Shown: positions 32,979 through 46,420, counted from the stretch's first letter. The stretch is DNA of 64,000 bases from Spongilla lacustris (GCA_949361645.1 OX442423.1:8446959-8510958); one strand, 5' to 3'. Notes: generated by a model not told the origin, from the letters alone. Numbers and translations: made by a program.

Positions 32979-33364
32979 CAGACCCCACATGTCATAGCAG
33001 CGGATGGTGACATCACCGCTACGTTTGTTCAAGGGTCTGGGGAAATGCCGCTTTTAAGAAAGTGGTGCCAGGAGAACGCTTAATTGACCGCAGGAATGAT
33101 GTAGCTTTTGGAGATTGATGCTGTGTAATTTGCGGTGAATCGTCTTGGTGTGGAAGCTTTGGAGAACAAAAAAAAAGGAGGAAATTTACAAATAGCTGTT
33201 TTTCGTCAACCATTAGCACTCTGGAACCAATTTGCACTCCGCATTGCTCTTGTAAGCAATCTCTCACTTCGATGACTTTTAAAAAAATAAAAATTCCACT
33301 TTTTCTCCCAGACCCTTGAACAAACGTAGTAATCCATCCGCTGATGTGACGTGATGGGGTCTGT
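32979..33364. mobile_element. Small inverted-repeat element, 386 bp
   Basis: The ends are inverted: CAGACCCCACATG... and ...GTGATGGGGTCTG. Each arm of about 65 bp also shares CAGCGGATGG and ACGTTTGTTCAAGGGTCTGGG. It has no coding sequence and no convincing target duplication. It looks like a non-autonomous DNA transposon. Confidence 0.7.
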
Positions 33365-34725
33365 GCACACGTCACAGTGTTAGAAACAACAAACATGTAG
33401 AATATTTAGTGTGCGAAAACCTAAATTATTCATAACGCTAATTCGGTTAGTTTTGACCACATGCATGTTTAAAAAGGTACATGTACGTACAGCAATAAAG
33501 CTGCCTGTTAACCGATAAAGAAATTATTTCTTACTGAACGGTTATGAATAAGAAAAGTGTGCTTAAAACGTTGTATCGGATAACTGGTAAGCGGTAAGGA
33601 CAAAACACATCGGTAGTTGACCCTAACTATCGGTAAGGTTTTCGTAATTCAGTACCAACAAGTAAATACCTCTTATCGAATATTTACTGAAACTCCTCTA
33701 CGCCTATCGATAGAAAGCTTACCGATAAGCTTTGATCGGTAATGATTACCGCTAAGAAAGAGGGCGTGTCCAAAGGTATCTATTGCTTCCTTAGTATCGT
33801 TTGGCGTCCGTGATCCAGTAGGTTGTGGCCTTACTTATTAGTTTTTCTGCTGTAATTGAATGTATTCCTTCATAGCCTTCAAGGTTAGTGATGGGTTCCG
33901 TGCGGCAGCCATTTAAATTTTAATTTCGTACTTTCCTAGTTCGATTGTCCTCCGGAATACCTGGGTTTTTTTTTTTTTTTTTCAGGCAAGGAAGCTGCAA
34001 TTGCAACTTGATCATCTGAGACCTTTTTTGATCGCAAAGCCTTTTAGCTTGTGGTGTTTTTTTTATTTTTCATTGTTTGTAGCTTTATTTGTTACAAACC
34101 ATAGTGTCATGCATGTGACCTCTCCGTAATTGTACCCCAGTACCAGTGAACCGTGTATTGATTTATAACGGCTATGTGTGTCCGCGAACCGTTCAGCTAA
34201 TATTCTGACGTCACAGTGCTAGAAATAACAAACATGTACAAGAATTTAGTGTGCGAAAATTCCCTATAAAGTACCTTTATTCCCTCCATAACACTAATTC
34301 AGTTAGTTTTGACCACATTACATGTACATGTAATCGTTGTCGTGAATAATTATTTTTTAAAAATTGCAATAATTAATAAGAAAGCTGACTGTACCGATAA
34401 GAAATTACCTATTACTGAACGGTAAACGTAGCGAATATAATAAGAAAAGTGTCTTTCCGCGCGGTATCGGATAACCGGTAAGCGGTAAGGACAAAACTTA
34501 TTCCCCCTAATAGTTGACTACACCAAATTACAAAGATGTGGCATAAAGGCATAAATTATCCCACATGCAGCCTCTCAGAGTGTCTGTGCTTGTCTTTCTG
34601 TAGTGGACACGTGCATGGCATTCGTCAGTCACAAAGTAGTACGTAGCAAGATATAAGCCAGCAGCTCGTCGCATTGCTGTATTAAAATCAGAGATAATAT
34701 ATACAGCATCTATTACAAGTAATTA
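33365..34725. repeat. Internally duplicated gene-free segment
   Basis: About 33365-33610 and 34205-34500 are diverged direct copies. Both contain GTCACAGTG.TAGAAA, a CAAACATGTA motif, ATTTAGTGTGCGAAAA, TTAGTTTTGACCACAT and GGATAAC.GGTAAGCGGTAAGG. Many short TACCGATAAG words occur between them. No gene is seen. Poly-T runs lie at about 33967-33982. Confidence 0.6.
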
Positions 34726-34729
34726 AGCC

Positions 34730-35060
34730 TCTGGGTGGACGGTGCAGTACTCTCCCGTGTGTATTGGACACCACGAGTGTTATGAAGGACGCCATCATTG
34801 TGTACGACAGTCTCAATCTGGTGTCCAAAAATTGGCGAATCAATGGAACGTTGACGATGGTGGCGCAGTGCGCCTACCTCGCTTCTTACAAGGATCCCCT
34901 CGTAGTTAGACAAGGAGTCATGTTGCGAACCGCCACAGATAGTCCGTGTGGCTGCGCTACGCCAGAGTCGAGCACCGTCCCCAGACCTTCGCCTATACCA
35001 CGACAACGGACTAACGTTTCTCCTTCTTTGGATTCTTCACCCACAATCGTTAAAGTGCTA
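34730..35060 (+). pseudogene. Secreted Cys-rich family, copy C (5'-truncated)
   Basis: Homology begins abruptly at CCTCTGGGTGGACGG, in the middle of exon 2. It continues through LPCVLDTTSV, KDAIIVYDSLNLVSKNW, a 9-bp in-frame deletion and NGTLTMVAQCAYLASYKDPL to the Cys-Gly-Cys segment, then loses about 40 bp in the Thr/Pro tail. Signal-peptide exon, intron and first third of exon 2 are absent. The 3' flanking region still matches that of the intact copies, so a larger block was duplicated and then trimmed. Confidence 0.8.
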
Positions 35061-35350
35061 ACGTTTAAAGGTTTTCTAGCTGAATTATGCCGGATTTTTT
35101 TTATAAACTGATTTTATTAAATTATTCACAACTGTAGCACGACTCAGTGCGGGACACTTTGGCAACCATGTTTGTAAATATTAAAATTATCGTAGCACTA
35201 CTCAGCCCATTACTACAAGTAGTAGATTTGAGTGCTATAAGGAATAAATGCTGATTAGCCTATTATATTTGCATATTCGTGTGTAGTGCATTTTACTATG
35301 CCGCGTGTACTATACTATGTGTGTATCAGTGCGTAATGACTTGTGTGAGT

Positions 35351-35493
<143 letters not shown>

Positions 35494-35813
35494 ATAGGTC
35501 TAGTAAAATGGTGCACAAATATGAGCACGTGCACTCTATATACTATGGTCATCCAAACTTAATATCATCAAATGCCCCATATATTGGTCAAGACATTTTC
35601 GTGAACTGTTCCACTTATATATGTATAACATGTATGATACAATCAATGATACAACAGTATTATCGTAACCTACAGTTATAATAAACATGAACAATATATA
35701 TAGAACTATAAGCCCAAAAAAAATTTTTTTTTTTAAAGGCAAATATTACTTCTTAAGCTTGCATTGCACATATAACATTCTAATACTCACAACTGTTTAT
35801 TAAAACACTACAA

Positions 35814-36197
35814 CTAAAAGTCACAAGATGTAGTTGGTGGGACACATCTGGCCAAAATTGCCCTGGCATTCTGCCTCATGAGAATGAGGCTAAGGCAACT
35901 GTAAATGGTTGATGCAACCTCGATAAGAGGTCTACATAGCTGGGTGGCCATCTTTTTTGACAGTTTAGACAGCACATCGATAGCTTCATTGCCCCAACCC
36001 CCAAACACTTCTGCAACCAAAGGGATGCATGACCATCCTCTAAGGGCACATGCCTCATCATTTCTAGAGCGCTTGGATTCTTTTCCCATTTCAGCTGCAT
36101 GACCACAGGTTTGAGCCCCTTCTTGTAAAAATTGCAAATTAAGCAGATTGATTACCTTTATGTCAAATGCAGCTGGGTGGGAGAGAGACCAGTTGTC
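35814..36197 (-). pseudogene. RLE retrotransposon C-terminal fragment
   Basis: Minus strand encodes NWSLSHPAAFDIKVINLLN, LRGWSCIPLVAEVFGGWGNE and LILMRQNARAILARC. The usual loop between the last RLE strand and the GW motif is present. It is truncated at about 36197, where it meets the 3' end of another RLE fragment. Confidence 0.8.
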
Positions 36198-36830
36198 ATC
36201 AAAGGCAGATGATGGCTGGTATGATCTTATTGGCCCATACCAGAATCATGCTAAGAGGGCCATATAAGGTGGCCAGAGCTTGTGGCATTTGTCCTGACTG
36301 TGACACCACAACACGCCAGTCATGCCACAGTGTAAAACACCTCAATGGTTTCAGATCCCCATGCACCATACGTTTCTACCAAAGGAATGCACTGCCATCC
36401 CATGCAGTTGGAGGCTAAGATGCCAGGCACATCCAACCTCAAGGTGAGCTAATAAAAGATGCACTGCAGAATGCATTTTGAAGCACGTTGTTTCTGTTTG
36501 TTACATAATCTCAATACTTGGAGGTTGTATAATGATTTGTCAGGAAAAATAGGATTTCCCCTCAGGAGATTCTGTGCATGTGGCTAACCATCTGATAGCA
36601 GCTTGAGACAAATCTGGAGGTAAAGGACTACAAGTTAACTATTTGATGGTACAACAGTTAACAGGCAGATATATGTGGCGATGATGTGTAAAGTAATTTG
36701 CTTCATCAGCACATTCATGCAGCAGCATCAGAGAGGCTCTTTCAATGTACGAACAGTTGTCTCTGAGAAATGGCATGATCCACAAGATCATTAGCACAGA
36801 GAGCATCAGAAGGGACAGAAGTATGACAGG
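36198..36830 (-). pseudogene. Degenerate RLE retrotransposon fragment
   Basis: Minus strand encodes ATLYGPLSMILVWAN (compare LYGRLNLHLVRAN elsewhere), followed upstream by decayed knuckle-region sequence. It is a diverged sister of 44180-44830 and 53463-53935. It contains a single GGCCATATAAGGT unit of the 13-bp sequence that is expanded at 53540. Confidence 0.65.
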
Positions 36831-37780
36831 TGCACACTGTATAACAAGAATGTTTTTTTAACCTTGATGCATGTGTGCTACTTTATACATGCTATGGCAT
36901 TATTCTAACTCTAATCGATTTTGCCGTATTCCAGAAGCACTAGTACGACTGACAAACACGTATCGTCCATACGCTTGTAAAGCTAGCAAATTTAAAATCT
37001 ACGTACAATGTACTATTTTATTTGCTTAGTGCCAAAGACCTGACCTACTACTCCTTCTTTTAACGTGATCTTTCCAACATTACCTGTTGGTACTTGAAGT
37101 TGCTTTGCAATGTACCGAAAACGCGGCAATGCGGTATTGACAATCATACACATGTGTGTACATGTATGGGTTTGCTAAATATTAATTTTAACTTGCGTCC
37201 TACACTCAGGACGTCTGGAGATTAATGGTTAAATTCTATGTACCGTAACGACTTAATTACGATAGCGAACGCTACTCAGAGCTGACCACATGTTCAAATG
37301 AAGGTAAGTAAAACTTTGGTTTGCTGACATTACTTAGTGTCTATAATGGCAGAGCCGTTACGTAGAACTGAAGCGCAGAATCGGATCTTCTCATTAAGCG
37401 TAATTAGGTGACTCCCCGTCGCGATCGTTCACTATCATAGTGCGGTACATGTATACTCATGTAAATAGTGGATGCATGGAATTTGAACGGTAATTAATAC
37501 TCACGGGATAATTACTCTTAAGAATGGGGCTGTCTATATATTACGTCACGAAATGTCGTAATGGACATCATTCGTGCTATACACTTAGTCGTCACACTTA
37601 AATACCATCCATGGTCTTATCAACACTCTTTATCAACACCTCCGACGAGCGACGGCTTCGGCATGACATCATACGTACAAAGGTGGCACCAGACCTCAGT
37701 GTACGTAATCGAAATACGAGCCGGCAACACGGAATTTAAACTCTACATGTATGGATACACCCCTAACCTATAGCGGAAAC
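36831..37780. other. Gene-free stretch, upstream of copy D
   Basis: No gene. From about 37440 the sequence resembles the upstream regions of copies A and E (GCATGGAATTT, ATGTAAATAGTGG, GGACATCATTCGTG), so it is part of a duplicated block. Confidence 0.45.
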
Positions 37781-37790
37781 GCCACAATAA

Positions 37791-37799
37791 TTTATATAA
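37791..37799 (+). promoter_or_regulatory. TATA box of copy D
   Basis: TTTATATAAGG-type motif about 55 bp before the ATG at 37849, conserved in position with copy E. Confidence 0.6.
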
Positions 37800-37848
37800 G
37801 GCAGTTTTTTTAGCATAATGTTCAAATCATACAACTTAATTTCTTGCT

Positions 37849-38494
37849 ATGTCGTCTAACATCTTCTACGTTTGTGCTGTTTTCGCCGTCATAGCAAAAT
37901 ACTGTGGTAAGCCGCATAATCAGCAATTGAAATGTAACACTAATAATATTTATCTCTCCCAAAGACGCGTCGTGTGGTGTGTCTAGTACGTTGGGGTCAG
38001 CCGCTCAGCAGGTTACTGTCTACAACTTCTCTTGTACGGACATGTGCAGCTACTGGGTCCTCTACATAATAGATTCCTCCATGCCTCTGGGTGGACGGTG
38101 CAGTACTCTCCCGTGTGTATTGGACACCACGAGTGTTACGAAGGACGCCATCATTGTGTACGACAGTCTCAATCTGGTGTCCAAAAATTGGATAACGATT
38201 TCGACGAATGGAACGTTGACGATGGTGGCGCAGTGTGCCTACCTCGCTTCTTACAAGGATCCCCTCGTAGTTAGACAAGGAGTCATGTTGCGAACCGCCA
38301 CAGCTAGTCCGTGTGGCTGCGCTACCCCAGGATCGAGCACCGTCCCCAGACCCTCGCCTACCACGAATGTTCCAGATTGTCGCACAACAACGGACACTGC
38401 TCAGCCGACAACCACTAACCTTTCGCCTGCTTTGGATTCTTCCCCGACAGTTGCCAAAGGACCACTACTTCCTGCACGTTTAATAGTTTCCTGA
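37849..38494 (+). CDS. Small secreted Cys-rich protein, copy D (intact, two exons)
   Basis: Exon 1 is 37849-37906 (58 bp), the intron is 37907-37964 (58 bp, GT-AG) and exon 2 is 37965-38494. The joined frame gives 195 residues. Residues 1-19 (MSSNIFYVCAVFAVIAKYC) form a likely signal peptide. The mature part has nine Cys in exon 2, a Trp-containing core (FSCTDMCSYWVLYIIDSSM), ISTNGTLTMVAQCAY, and SPCGCATP, followed by a Thr/Ser/Pro-rich tail with TTTDTAQPTTT that could be O-glycosylated. The spacing of FSC, W and AQCAY loosely recalls an Ig-like sandwich, but I cannot assign a family. It differs from copy E at nine residues. Function is unknown; secretion is inferred. Confidence 0.8.
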
Positions 38495-38709
38495 ATTATG
38501 AATTATTATTTTTAATTTTATTTTATTTTTTCACAACCGTATAGCCGGTTGTACGACTGCGTGACACTTTGGTAAACATGTTTGTAAATATTAAAAATTA
38601 TTGTAGCATTATTCAGCCCATTACCACAACTGTCCACAAGTAGTCGATTGAGTGCTAAGGAATGAATGCTGATTAGCCTATTATATTTGCATACTCAGTG
38701 CGTAGTGTG

Positions 38710-38714
<5 letters not shown>

Positions 38715-38772
<58 letters not shown>

Positions 38773-38810
38773 TGTGGTGTGTGGTATGTGTGGTGTGTGG
38801 TGTGTGTGTG
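38715..38810 (+). repeat. (GT)n microsatellite
   Basis: A pure GT run to about 38764, then GTGTGGT variants. It sits 3' of copy D. Confidence 0.9.
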
Positions 38811-41800
38811 TCTTCATCTTTACATGCAAAAATGGTTTGTGTGTATTTTATATTAGCGAACGTACAGTATATATATAATTATAATTATAATATGACTATG
38901 ATTATAATTATTATAATATATATAACGCATATTCGCTGACGCACGGTCGTTCCGTAAATGGACATTAGGCTTGTAATTAGAGAATGATCGTAAACATTAC
39001 GGTATATCGGCACAAAACATGCACAAAAGTTGCCATATGTTTGGCGATTTTCAAGTTATTCCCATCCAGACGGTGACTAAAAATCCTAAAACTATATATA
39101 ACACGAGGTTTCCCAGGGTATCTCCTCCTTATGACAACTCCAGCGCATTTTATACCCCTATGGATCAACGTATATATTGATTGCGCATTATTTGGATCGT
39201 ATTTTATGTAGAAACTATGTTCGATTCACGCGTCTAGTATGCCATAACTGCAACATTATAGAGCCCCAATTCTTACCACAATAGCGTCCAAGTGCAGTAT
39301 CTGAATAGTCTCTCTCTGGAGGCTTATTCTGTGAGTCTGTTGATATCAATAAATCAACCGCGCGAGTACTACGTACATGGTAATATACATGTATAGGCTT
39401 TGACGATCCTGCATCCATAGAACTGTCTATATAACTTGTGATCATATAGGGTGCAATTAAAACCTACACTTCAGTTCATAAAGGTGATAAAATTTTCATG
39501 CATGCCTCAGCATAGGTCTTTAGAACCATCAACCATGATTCCAGGCAGCTTGCCTGGTTTCTTATTAGCTTGCTGAGAGTGTATTTGCACGTGCCTGCTA
39601 AAATGTACAGTACCGATCAGTGAATGTATATACCTCAGTGATGAATTTTAAGCAGTCTGTCATATGTCTAGATCATGCATCTTTAAGGTGCGGTCGTATG
39701 ATGCTGCACAGCAAGATGGCCGCATGTTATGCAAAATTCAATGTGGACATGCCAATCCCAATTATACTGTAATACAAGAGCAATTGAGAGTACTACTGCA
39801 CAATGGTCAAGCAAGCTCAAAGTGACTTTCCATATGTGACCATGCATGTATAGTAAAGCAGTTGGCAGGGTCCAGCATGGTAAGAATGCAGTGCATGCAT
39901 GCACGCATGCTATCAGTGGTGCACAGTGGATTTCTATATAAATAGATATGTCGGCCAAGCAGTGTCCATGTTGACCACAATTTGAAATTACAAAGTGTCC
40001 ACCACCCCGCAGTACATATTTGGTACATGATGTACATGAAATGCAAGAGATATATGATAGTTGGAGAAAATGATACACATCAGGCATATGCATGCAGTAT
40101 AAGAGACAGCTGAAGTGACTGTAGAAAGGCAAGACTAACAAGAATCATCCATGTATATGCAGTATAGCCACTAGCACCATGCGTGCATGGACTCCAGAGC
40201 AGTCAAACAAAGTCATGTCACAACTGTTCAATCTATCAGAATGTTAGTTACTGGTAAGAATTCCAATCATGTCCTTCAAAAGGAACGGAATCAGCTTGGA
40301 TAGGAAGAAATAAAGAAGTTGCTAATGGATTCAGGAATTGCAATTGCTAATGAAATATAGGGACTTGGTACATGTACCTGTAAAATCCGCAATCAGGTTT
40401 GCCAGCTGACTTTTTTTTTTTTTAAATCACAAGTCTGTCAGGCTAATAACAGAGTTTTGACAAAGAGTTTGGAGTATACTTTAACTGAACTGTAAAGGTA
40501 CATTGATAGAGAAATGGATTAGCTGCAAGACTATTGCATTCACCGATGCAGGACAAAGTTCAACGGCTGAAAGATTTTAAGCATCTCTGCATGTGGCAGT
40601 TGGTACAAACAAGCCTCGTGTTTGTACCCTATTCGACACGAGTATGGATTACAGTGTTGCGTAGGAGAGCGCTGCATGCCAAAGACAGGACTTGCACTGT
40701 TCTCGTCCATAATACTATCCAGCCGTTCGTTAGTTATGTGCATCACTACAACCAAAGACTAGTATAGCAAAGCGAATTCCATTCGCAAGTGGTTGCCAGG
40801 TCGATAATTAAATATAGAAGGCAACTAGGTAGTTAATTTCATCACGGGCGGAGGCCTCAGTAATGTGACACGGCCGTGAACGATCTTTTATGTGCCTGAT
40901 ACACACCATACAAATTAATATATATGAACGCTTATACATGTATATTAATACATAAGTTAGGATTCATGCACATATACAAATGTACGTGTCAGTATACGGT
41001 GCTGGTGCACGAAATAGCTATATATTGCATGTGCGATAGAACGTCAGTGCATGCATGTACATGTATACACTTCCTGCCGCTTCAATCTGTGCAGTATGCA
41101 TATATACCTTACATCTGGGGCCGTCGCGGCACTATTATTAGTCATGTTATGACTATAAGCCGCTGTGGAGGAGGAAGGGTGGGGGGGGGGGGGGACACCC
41201 TCCTAACGTGCTTTGCATTCTTCGTGTACCGTTGGCGTCGGATGGTAAATTACTGAAGCAAATTAACCTGGCGGCGGAGCACGCATGTTATTAATCCCGT
41301 CAACTAAAAAATTGTATGGCACCCCCCACCCCCGTCCCACGCATTGTGCTCGATTGTTTGAGCGTGTTGCGGCGGTTCACAGCCGGGAAAAAACGCATCG
41401 AATCAAGTTTTGAGTTTATAAAATCCTCTGTATCATTAAATGTGTGATTTTTTTTTTTAATGTTCAGTCACGCAATGATTCCAAAATGATTTCACGCGTT
41501 TTTTTTTTTTTTTTTTTTAATTTGGTTTCTTACTCTCGTTGTGCTGTGTTCAACCTTGTGCGTCAGTACTGCCATCTAGTTCTGTGACTAGAGCGTTAAC
41601 TGCTTTTCTAGTCAAAACTGATTATGACTAGTTTTCAAACAGCAGGCTATACTTAGGTCTGCTGTTGCGTGAAGTGACTTAATTTATGCAGATGTCGCAT
41701 ATTCATCAGGATGTTCAGGGATGAAAATAGACTAGCGTATGCTGATTGATACTGTTCATATATTTAACTTCAAATATCGTGCGTGTTTCTTTGAGACATC

Positions 41801-42345
41801 CAGTGCAATGCATAGATATTGTATACATGCAGCATCACACTACAGACAGAATCCCAAACACAAATGCTAACTATTAAGGCAGTGCGATTACGGGGATACA
41901 TAACTGGATAAAATTTGGCTGCCAAATATTGTCCTACTCTGCCAAAAAATGTCCTAGGGGATTTTGACTGTCAAATTTCATCCTAACACAGAATAGTGAA
42001 TGTCCCCTCTCAGGTAAAGTTTTGCCTACTTGCTTGCAAAAGTAAGCTGTCACTCCAAACAGTGCATGAAGAAATCAGTGGACCTTCAGGCAGCTATATT
42101 TGTGAGTCAGTGTGTATACATGTTGTTGTGTTTTGCGTACATGCAATGTACATGCGGGTACATGTTTGTACATGTGCATGTACATTGTATATGGCACGCG
42201 CGAATTTACAGCAGCGTGCTATATTTTAAAATTTCTAAGTCAGGCAGTCTGTAGGGCGAAGCCGGCGCCAGTTTGTACCTTCCTTTGCTGTTGTTTAAAG
42301 CTCTGCTCTGCAGTGTGATGCATTGACCAACGACTTACGGACGCT
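38811..42345. other. Gene-free stretch
   Basis: No gene recognised. It contains an AT palindrome at about 38870-38925 (TATAATTATAATTATAATATG and its complement), a poly-G run at 41179-41194 and poly-T runs at 40411-40422 and 41501-41518. ORFs up to 152 codons occur but lack domains or splice signals. Confidence 0.4.
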
Positions 42346-42349
42346 TCTC

Positions 42350-43600
42350 TCCATCCCATACCAGCATGCATGTAGTACATCTGCCTGCCTGTTGACGTCA
42401 TGCTGCCAACGTTATGAAGCCTACAAAAAGTTAATCCCTCTTTTATAGCTTTGGTGCCAAAATGGCTTCTCATTGCTACACGCTATAGCTCTGCGCTATC
42501 ATCCTGCATGGACTTTACATTCAATTGTGCACACGTCAGCGGTAATACTCGATTATAATATTAAATTATTAATGACTAAAACAGTTTTTAAGTGAACATA
42601 CCAACAAATTAAAACAGTCCAACTGGGATAATTATCACTCAAATTGGCAATATTTATCCACACGAAGACCGCATATGCATGCATGAGAACATGATATGTA
42701 CAGCAGGAAACAATTGGAATGCATTCATGGCAGTTGCTTATCAACTGATATGTATTAGACATGTATGGTATATGTCCCATAATATGTGTCGTATAACTCG
42801 TCACTATGGAACGCGAGCCTCTTACAACTCCATATCTCACCAAGGTATCAGTTTCATCACTAGGCCTACACCAGACCTGTATCATGACTGATGTCGGAGT
42901 GATTATAATCATCGTGTGAATCACGTGCAGTGTCATTTTACAACCGGTACATGTACTTTAACTACCTATAACAGTTTTGAGAGGTATGCTTCTGTGCTCC
43001 ATGCACCGTATGTGCGCTTGCATGGTGGCATACAATTAACTTTAGATTGCTCGAATGTTGCGGTACTGCCTGTGCTTGGCTACTACTGTTACTACTGATT
43101 TCTTTGTCTATACTGGTTCTTCAAATCATGAGTGCAGTATAGGAGATTACCCTGCAAGTTGTAGCTGAACTACAGATTTTGAACTCTTGCTGAGTACTGA
43201 TACATGCACTAAGGGTGTGTAAACGGCATCACTGTGTATTATTCATTCTCTGCCGGCAGTTGCCGTGATAGGACCAATATATGGTAACTTACACCACATA
43301 GAAGACATGGCATGGTAGACCACCACAAGTGCTGGTCATTCGGAAGTGACGAAGTGTTACCCCTCGACCTTTTGAAACACAAAACATTTCCCTTAATGTT
43401 CGAATAAACTTATGATGCCATACGAACAAGGTGAGTGTGCAAAAGGTTTGCAAAAATATTGATGCCAGTGGAAGGAATTGACTTGTGTGGCATGGAATTA
43501 ATATTTGTGCAGACCTGTCCTCTTTTAGGTAACCCCACGTTGCATTGCTAAATATTTTCTTCTAGAAAAAGTATAGAGATAATACTCTTAAGAATGACAG
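42350..43600 (+). repeat. Segmental duplication, copy 1
   Basis: This block matches 51378-52620 in the same orientation. Shared landmarks are CATGTAGT.CATCTGCCTGCC, GCCAAAATGGCTTCTCATTG, ACAACCGGTACATGTAC, TTAACTACCTATAACAGTT, GCTTGCATG.TGGCATACAA and a GGTAACCCCA.GTTGCATTG end. Several small expansions exist only in copy 2. Open frames in it are not conserved between copies, which argues against a gene. Confidence 0.75.
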
Positions 43601-44164
43601 GGGCTGTCCATAAATTACGTCATGCATGCACGAAATGGAGTGACTTTTAATGTGACGGGGAAAGGGGGTTATTTCATGTGTGATGTCGCAAGTGTTTAAT
43701 TATAGGCAAGAAAACCTTTCGTCTTAAGGGGTTATTGATCGGACGTATATCGGACGTACGACATCAGTACAATCATCACTTAATGATCGCATCTGCAAAG
43801 TTTGCAGTGCTTCAATCACTATATGCTCAAGAGCATCACAAGAGCATAACAAAATCCATCAAAAGCAATCAGACCTTGTCACTATATATATTAGACCACA
43901 GTCTAGGATTGCTTCGCGTAGGCAGAATGAACTTATGGCCACGCATGCATGATTGCTCTATACAAGAAAGTGAATTTACTGAATGGCCTGATGTGGATGA
44001 AGTTGACTGCGCATGGTGGAATTGCTATTCCCAACAGAATAACTGATGTCCATGCCTGCATGTATTTCCCCAGCATTTAGCTTCAGATCTTTGTTACTTA
44101 ATTCTTGGTGCTGAACTATTAATGCCTATTTACGTGTGAGTAAATGTGTTTATATAGGAAGGGA
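43601..44164. other. Stretch with one 103-codon open frame of unknown nature
   Basis: An open frame at 43735-44046 contains LDHSLGLLRVGRMN, which faintly recalls a motif of Pao/BEL retroelements. There is no other support, so I do not call it a gene. Confidence 0.25.
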
Positions 44165-44179
44165 GGGGGCATGCAGGAC

Positions 44180-44830
44180 TTGAAGGGCCATATAAGGGGG
44201 CCATAGCTTGTGGCATTTGTCCTGACAGTAACACCACAGCACACCAGTCATGCCACAGTGTAAAACACCTCAATGCGTGGCTTCAGACCCCATGCACCAT
44301 ACGTTTCTACCAAAGGAAGGCACTGCCATCCCATGCAGTTGGAGGCTAAGATGTCAGCTGGTCTAGTTTTCGATTTTTCCAGCCCCCAGGCACACTGATC
44401 CAACCTCAAGGTGAGCTGATATAGATGCACTGCAGAACTGATGAATTCAGCAATGCATAATTTGAAGCACGTTGTTTACATCATCTCCACACTTGGAGGT
44501 TGTATAATGCTTTGTCAGGATTTCTCTTCAGGAGATTTTGTGCATGTGGCTAATTCCGATTGCCGAACCCCCCACCAGATAGCAACCTGAAACAAATCTG
44601 GAGGTAAAGGACTACAAGTTAACTATTTGATGGTACAACAGTTAAACAGGCAGATATATGTGGTGATGATGTGTAAAGTAATGTGCTTTATCAGTACATT
44701 CATACAGCAGCATCAGAGAGGTTGTTTCAATGCATGAACAGTTGTCTCTTAGAAATAACATGATTCACAAGATCATTAGCACAGAGCGCATCAGAAGGGG
44801 ACATACTGCTGTGACGTGATCGGACACCAA
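44180..44830 (-). pseudogene. Degenerate RLE retrotransposon fragment
   Basis: Minus strand encodes KSKTRPADILASN, GWQCLPLVETYGAWG and, further upstream, a decayed SSPHISACLTVVPS segment. It matches 36198-36830 over most of its length. The 3' side holds two or so units of the GGCCATATAAGG repeat. It has multiple stops and frame changes. Confidence 0.7.
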
Positions 44831-45129
44831 CCCTATCGTATCAGCGGACGCTCTGTATCTTCTGTTCAGTAAGCACATCAAACAGTAAGCAGTAATGGTA
44901 GACCTGCCACACCTTTTGACCATGACACTCTTGATTTGAGTGCAGCTGATAGTAGGGTATGCTAAGTATATGTGGACAATCAATAATAGCACTTCCCCTG
45001 TCAGTATTTAGTGTCATATTTATTATAGCTCTTGAATTAGAATTGATGATGCCAGCTAATTGTAATAATAAAAATATAGTACATGTACTCCTAACTACTA
45101 ATTATTGTACATGTATATAAGATATACTC

Positions 45130-45176
45130 TCCCCACACACGCACATACACACGCACACACACACACATACACACAC
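45130..45176 (+). repeat. (CA)n-rich microsatellite
   Basis: ACACAC with interspersed G and T, about 45 bp. Confidence 0.85.
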
Positions 45177-45274
45177 TTACATGCTACAATCATTAGTAAA
45201 TTAATATTAATACATGCATATTTTGTTCCATGTGACAGTGAGAAGTACTTTATGCTTTTGTGCATTTATACACA

Positions 45275-45570
45275 AAAGCAAGCAGGTGCTCTGAGAGACT
45301 GTGGGACATTACGATGACATTGCACTATATGTCTTTATACCTCACCTTGCTATAATTTGATGTGCCTGACTGCCTGCTAGACAAAAACAATTACAAACAT
45401 TGTGAGAGGCTGCATGTGCATGGGACAGTCTGTATATTATCAATACATAAAAATTCATCATGCGTGTGATTGCCTTTGTGTAGCAGGCACATCATACCAA
45501 GATGAGGCATAAAGAAATACAGCTTGGTGTCCCACGGTCTCTCATACTGTCTGTGTAGACGTCTTTGAGT
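45275..45570. repeat. Diverged inverted repeat
   Basis: About 45275-45380 (GAGAGACTGTGGGACATTAC... CTTTATACCTCACCTTG) is inverted at about 45465-45565 (CAAGATGAGGCATAAAG... GTGTCCCACGGTCTCTC). The arms are about 100 bp with many differences. It is probably an old non-autonomous element; no target duplication is recognised. Confidence 0.5.
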
Positions 45571-45619
45571 AGCACTGAGGCACAAGACGCCACAATGTGA
45601 TGTCATTGTAGTGTCACAC

Positions 45620-46420
45620 AGCCTCTGAGTGCCTGTGCATGCTTTACTTTGTGTAGTAGACACAGGGCACTCTTTACGAAGTAGCGAGATAGTGAGAGAG
45701 TAGCTCGTCGCTGTATTTAATTAAAGCCACGCCCACGACAGTTAATGATTAATGCATAACCGGCTGCTTTTAATAGAGGTCCGGTGTCGTACAACAAGAA
45801 AGTCAAACGAAGCATTTTTATGGTTATAGGAAGCTGATCCGGTGTCTTTTTTTATGTCAATGAAGTTTTATCGTGGTGCTGGGTGTCGTTGTGTAATAAA
45901 AGTTTAGTTGAAAATTTCTATATCTCGTATAGGGACAGCATCTCCAGTGTCTTCTGGGCTATGTGTCTTTGCGTACTTTTGCGGTATAAAAAGACGCGCC
46001 CGCAAAGTGTACTTCCCCTACACGCGGTCGGTTAAACAGTGAGATGCATGGAATTTGAGGTAATATACTCGTGGGAATAATGCTTATATAAACAGTGACG
46101 TATTTTACACTGACCTACGCTGATGTACTATTGCATAGCTAACTTTTTGCACTGTGATATTTGTGGGGGTAGCTTCTGGGTGTTGTCCGTCATGATGCCT
46201 ATGCATTGCATTCAGTCTTGTGGTTGCGTCAAGCAAAGATTTCCAATATAAAAATACATATACATGACAGACCCCAATGCCACTGAAGCAATCAGACGCT
46301 GCATTTGTGTTACTACTCCATGCAGGAATCTTTCTCAGCCTCCTTTATTGTATAAGCAATATTCACTTGCAATAGGCTATACATGTATGTGTTAATTCTC
46401 ATACTGAGAAATCATACAAA
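45620..46420. other. Gene-free stretch upstream of copy E
   Basis: It resembles 34570-34690 (GTGTAGTAGACAC, AGCTCGTCGC.TGTATT) and the upstream of copies A and D (GCATGGAATTT, GCTTATATAAACAGTGACG). There is a possible remnant of the 705-2218 element end at about 46130-46165. No gene is seen. Confidence 0.4.

Noticed and set aside
43735..44046. Pao/BEL-like fragment (LDHSLGLLRVG)
   Set aside because: One short resemblance only, with no other Pao domain nearby.
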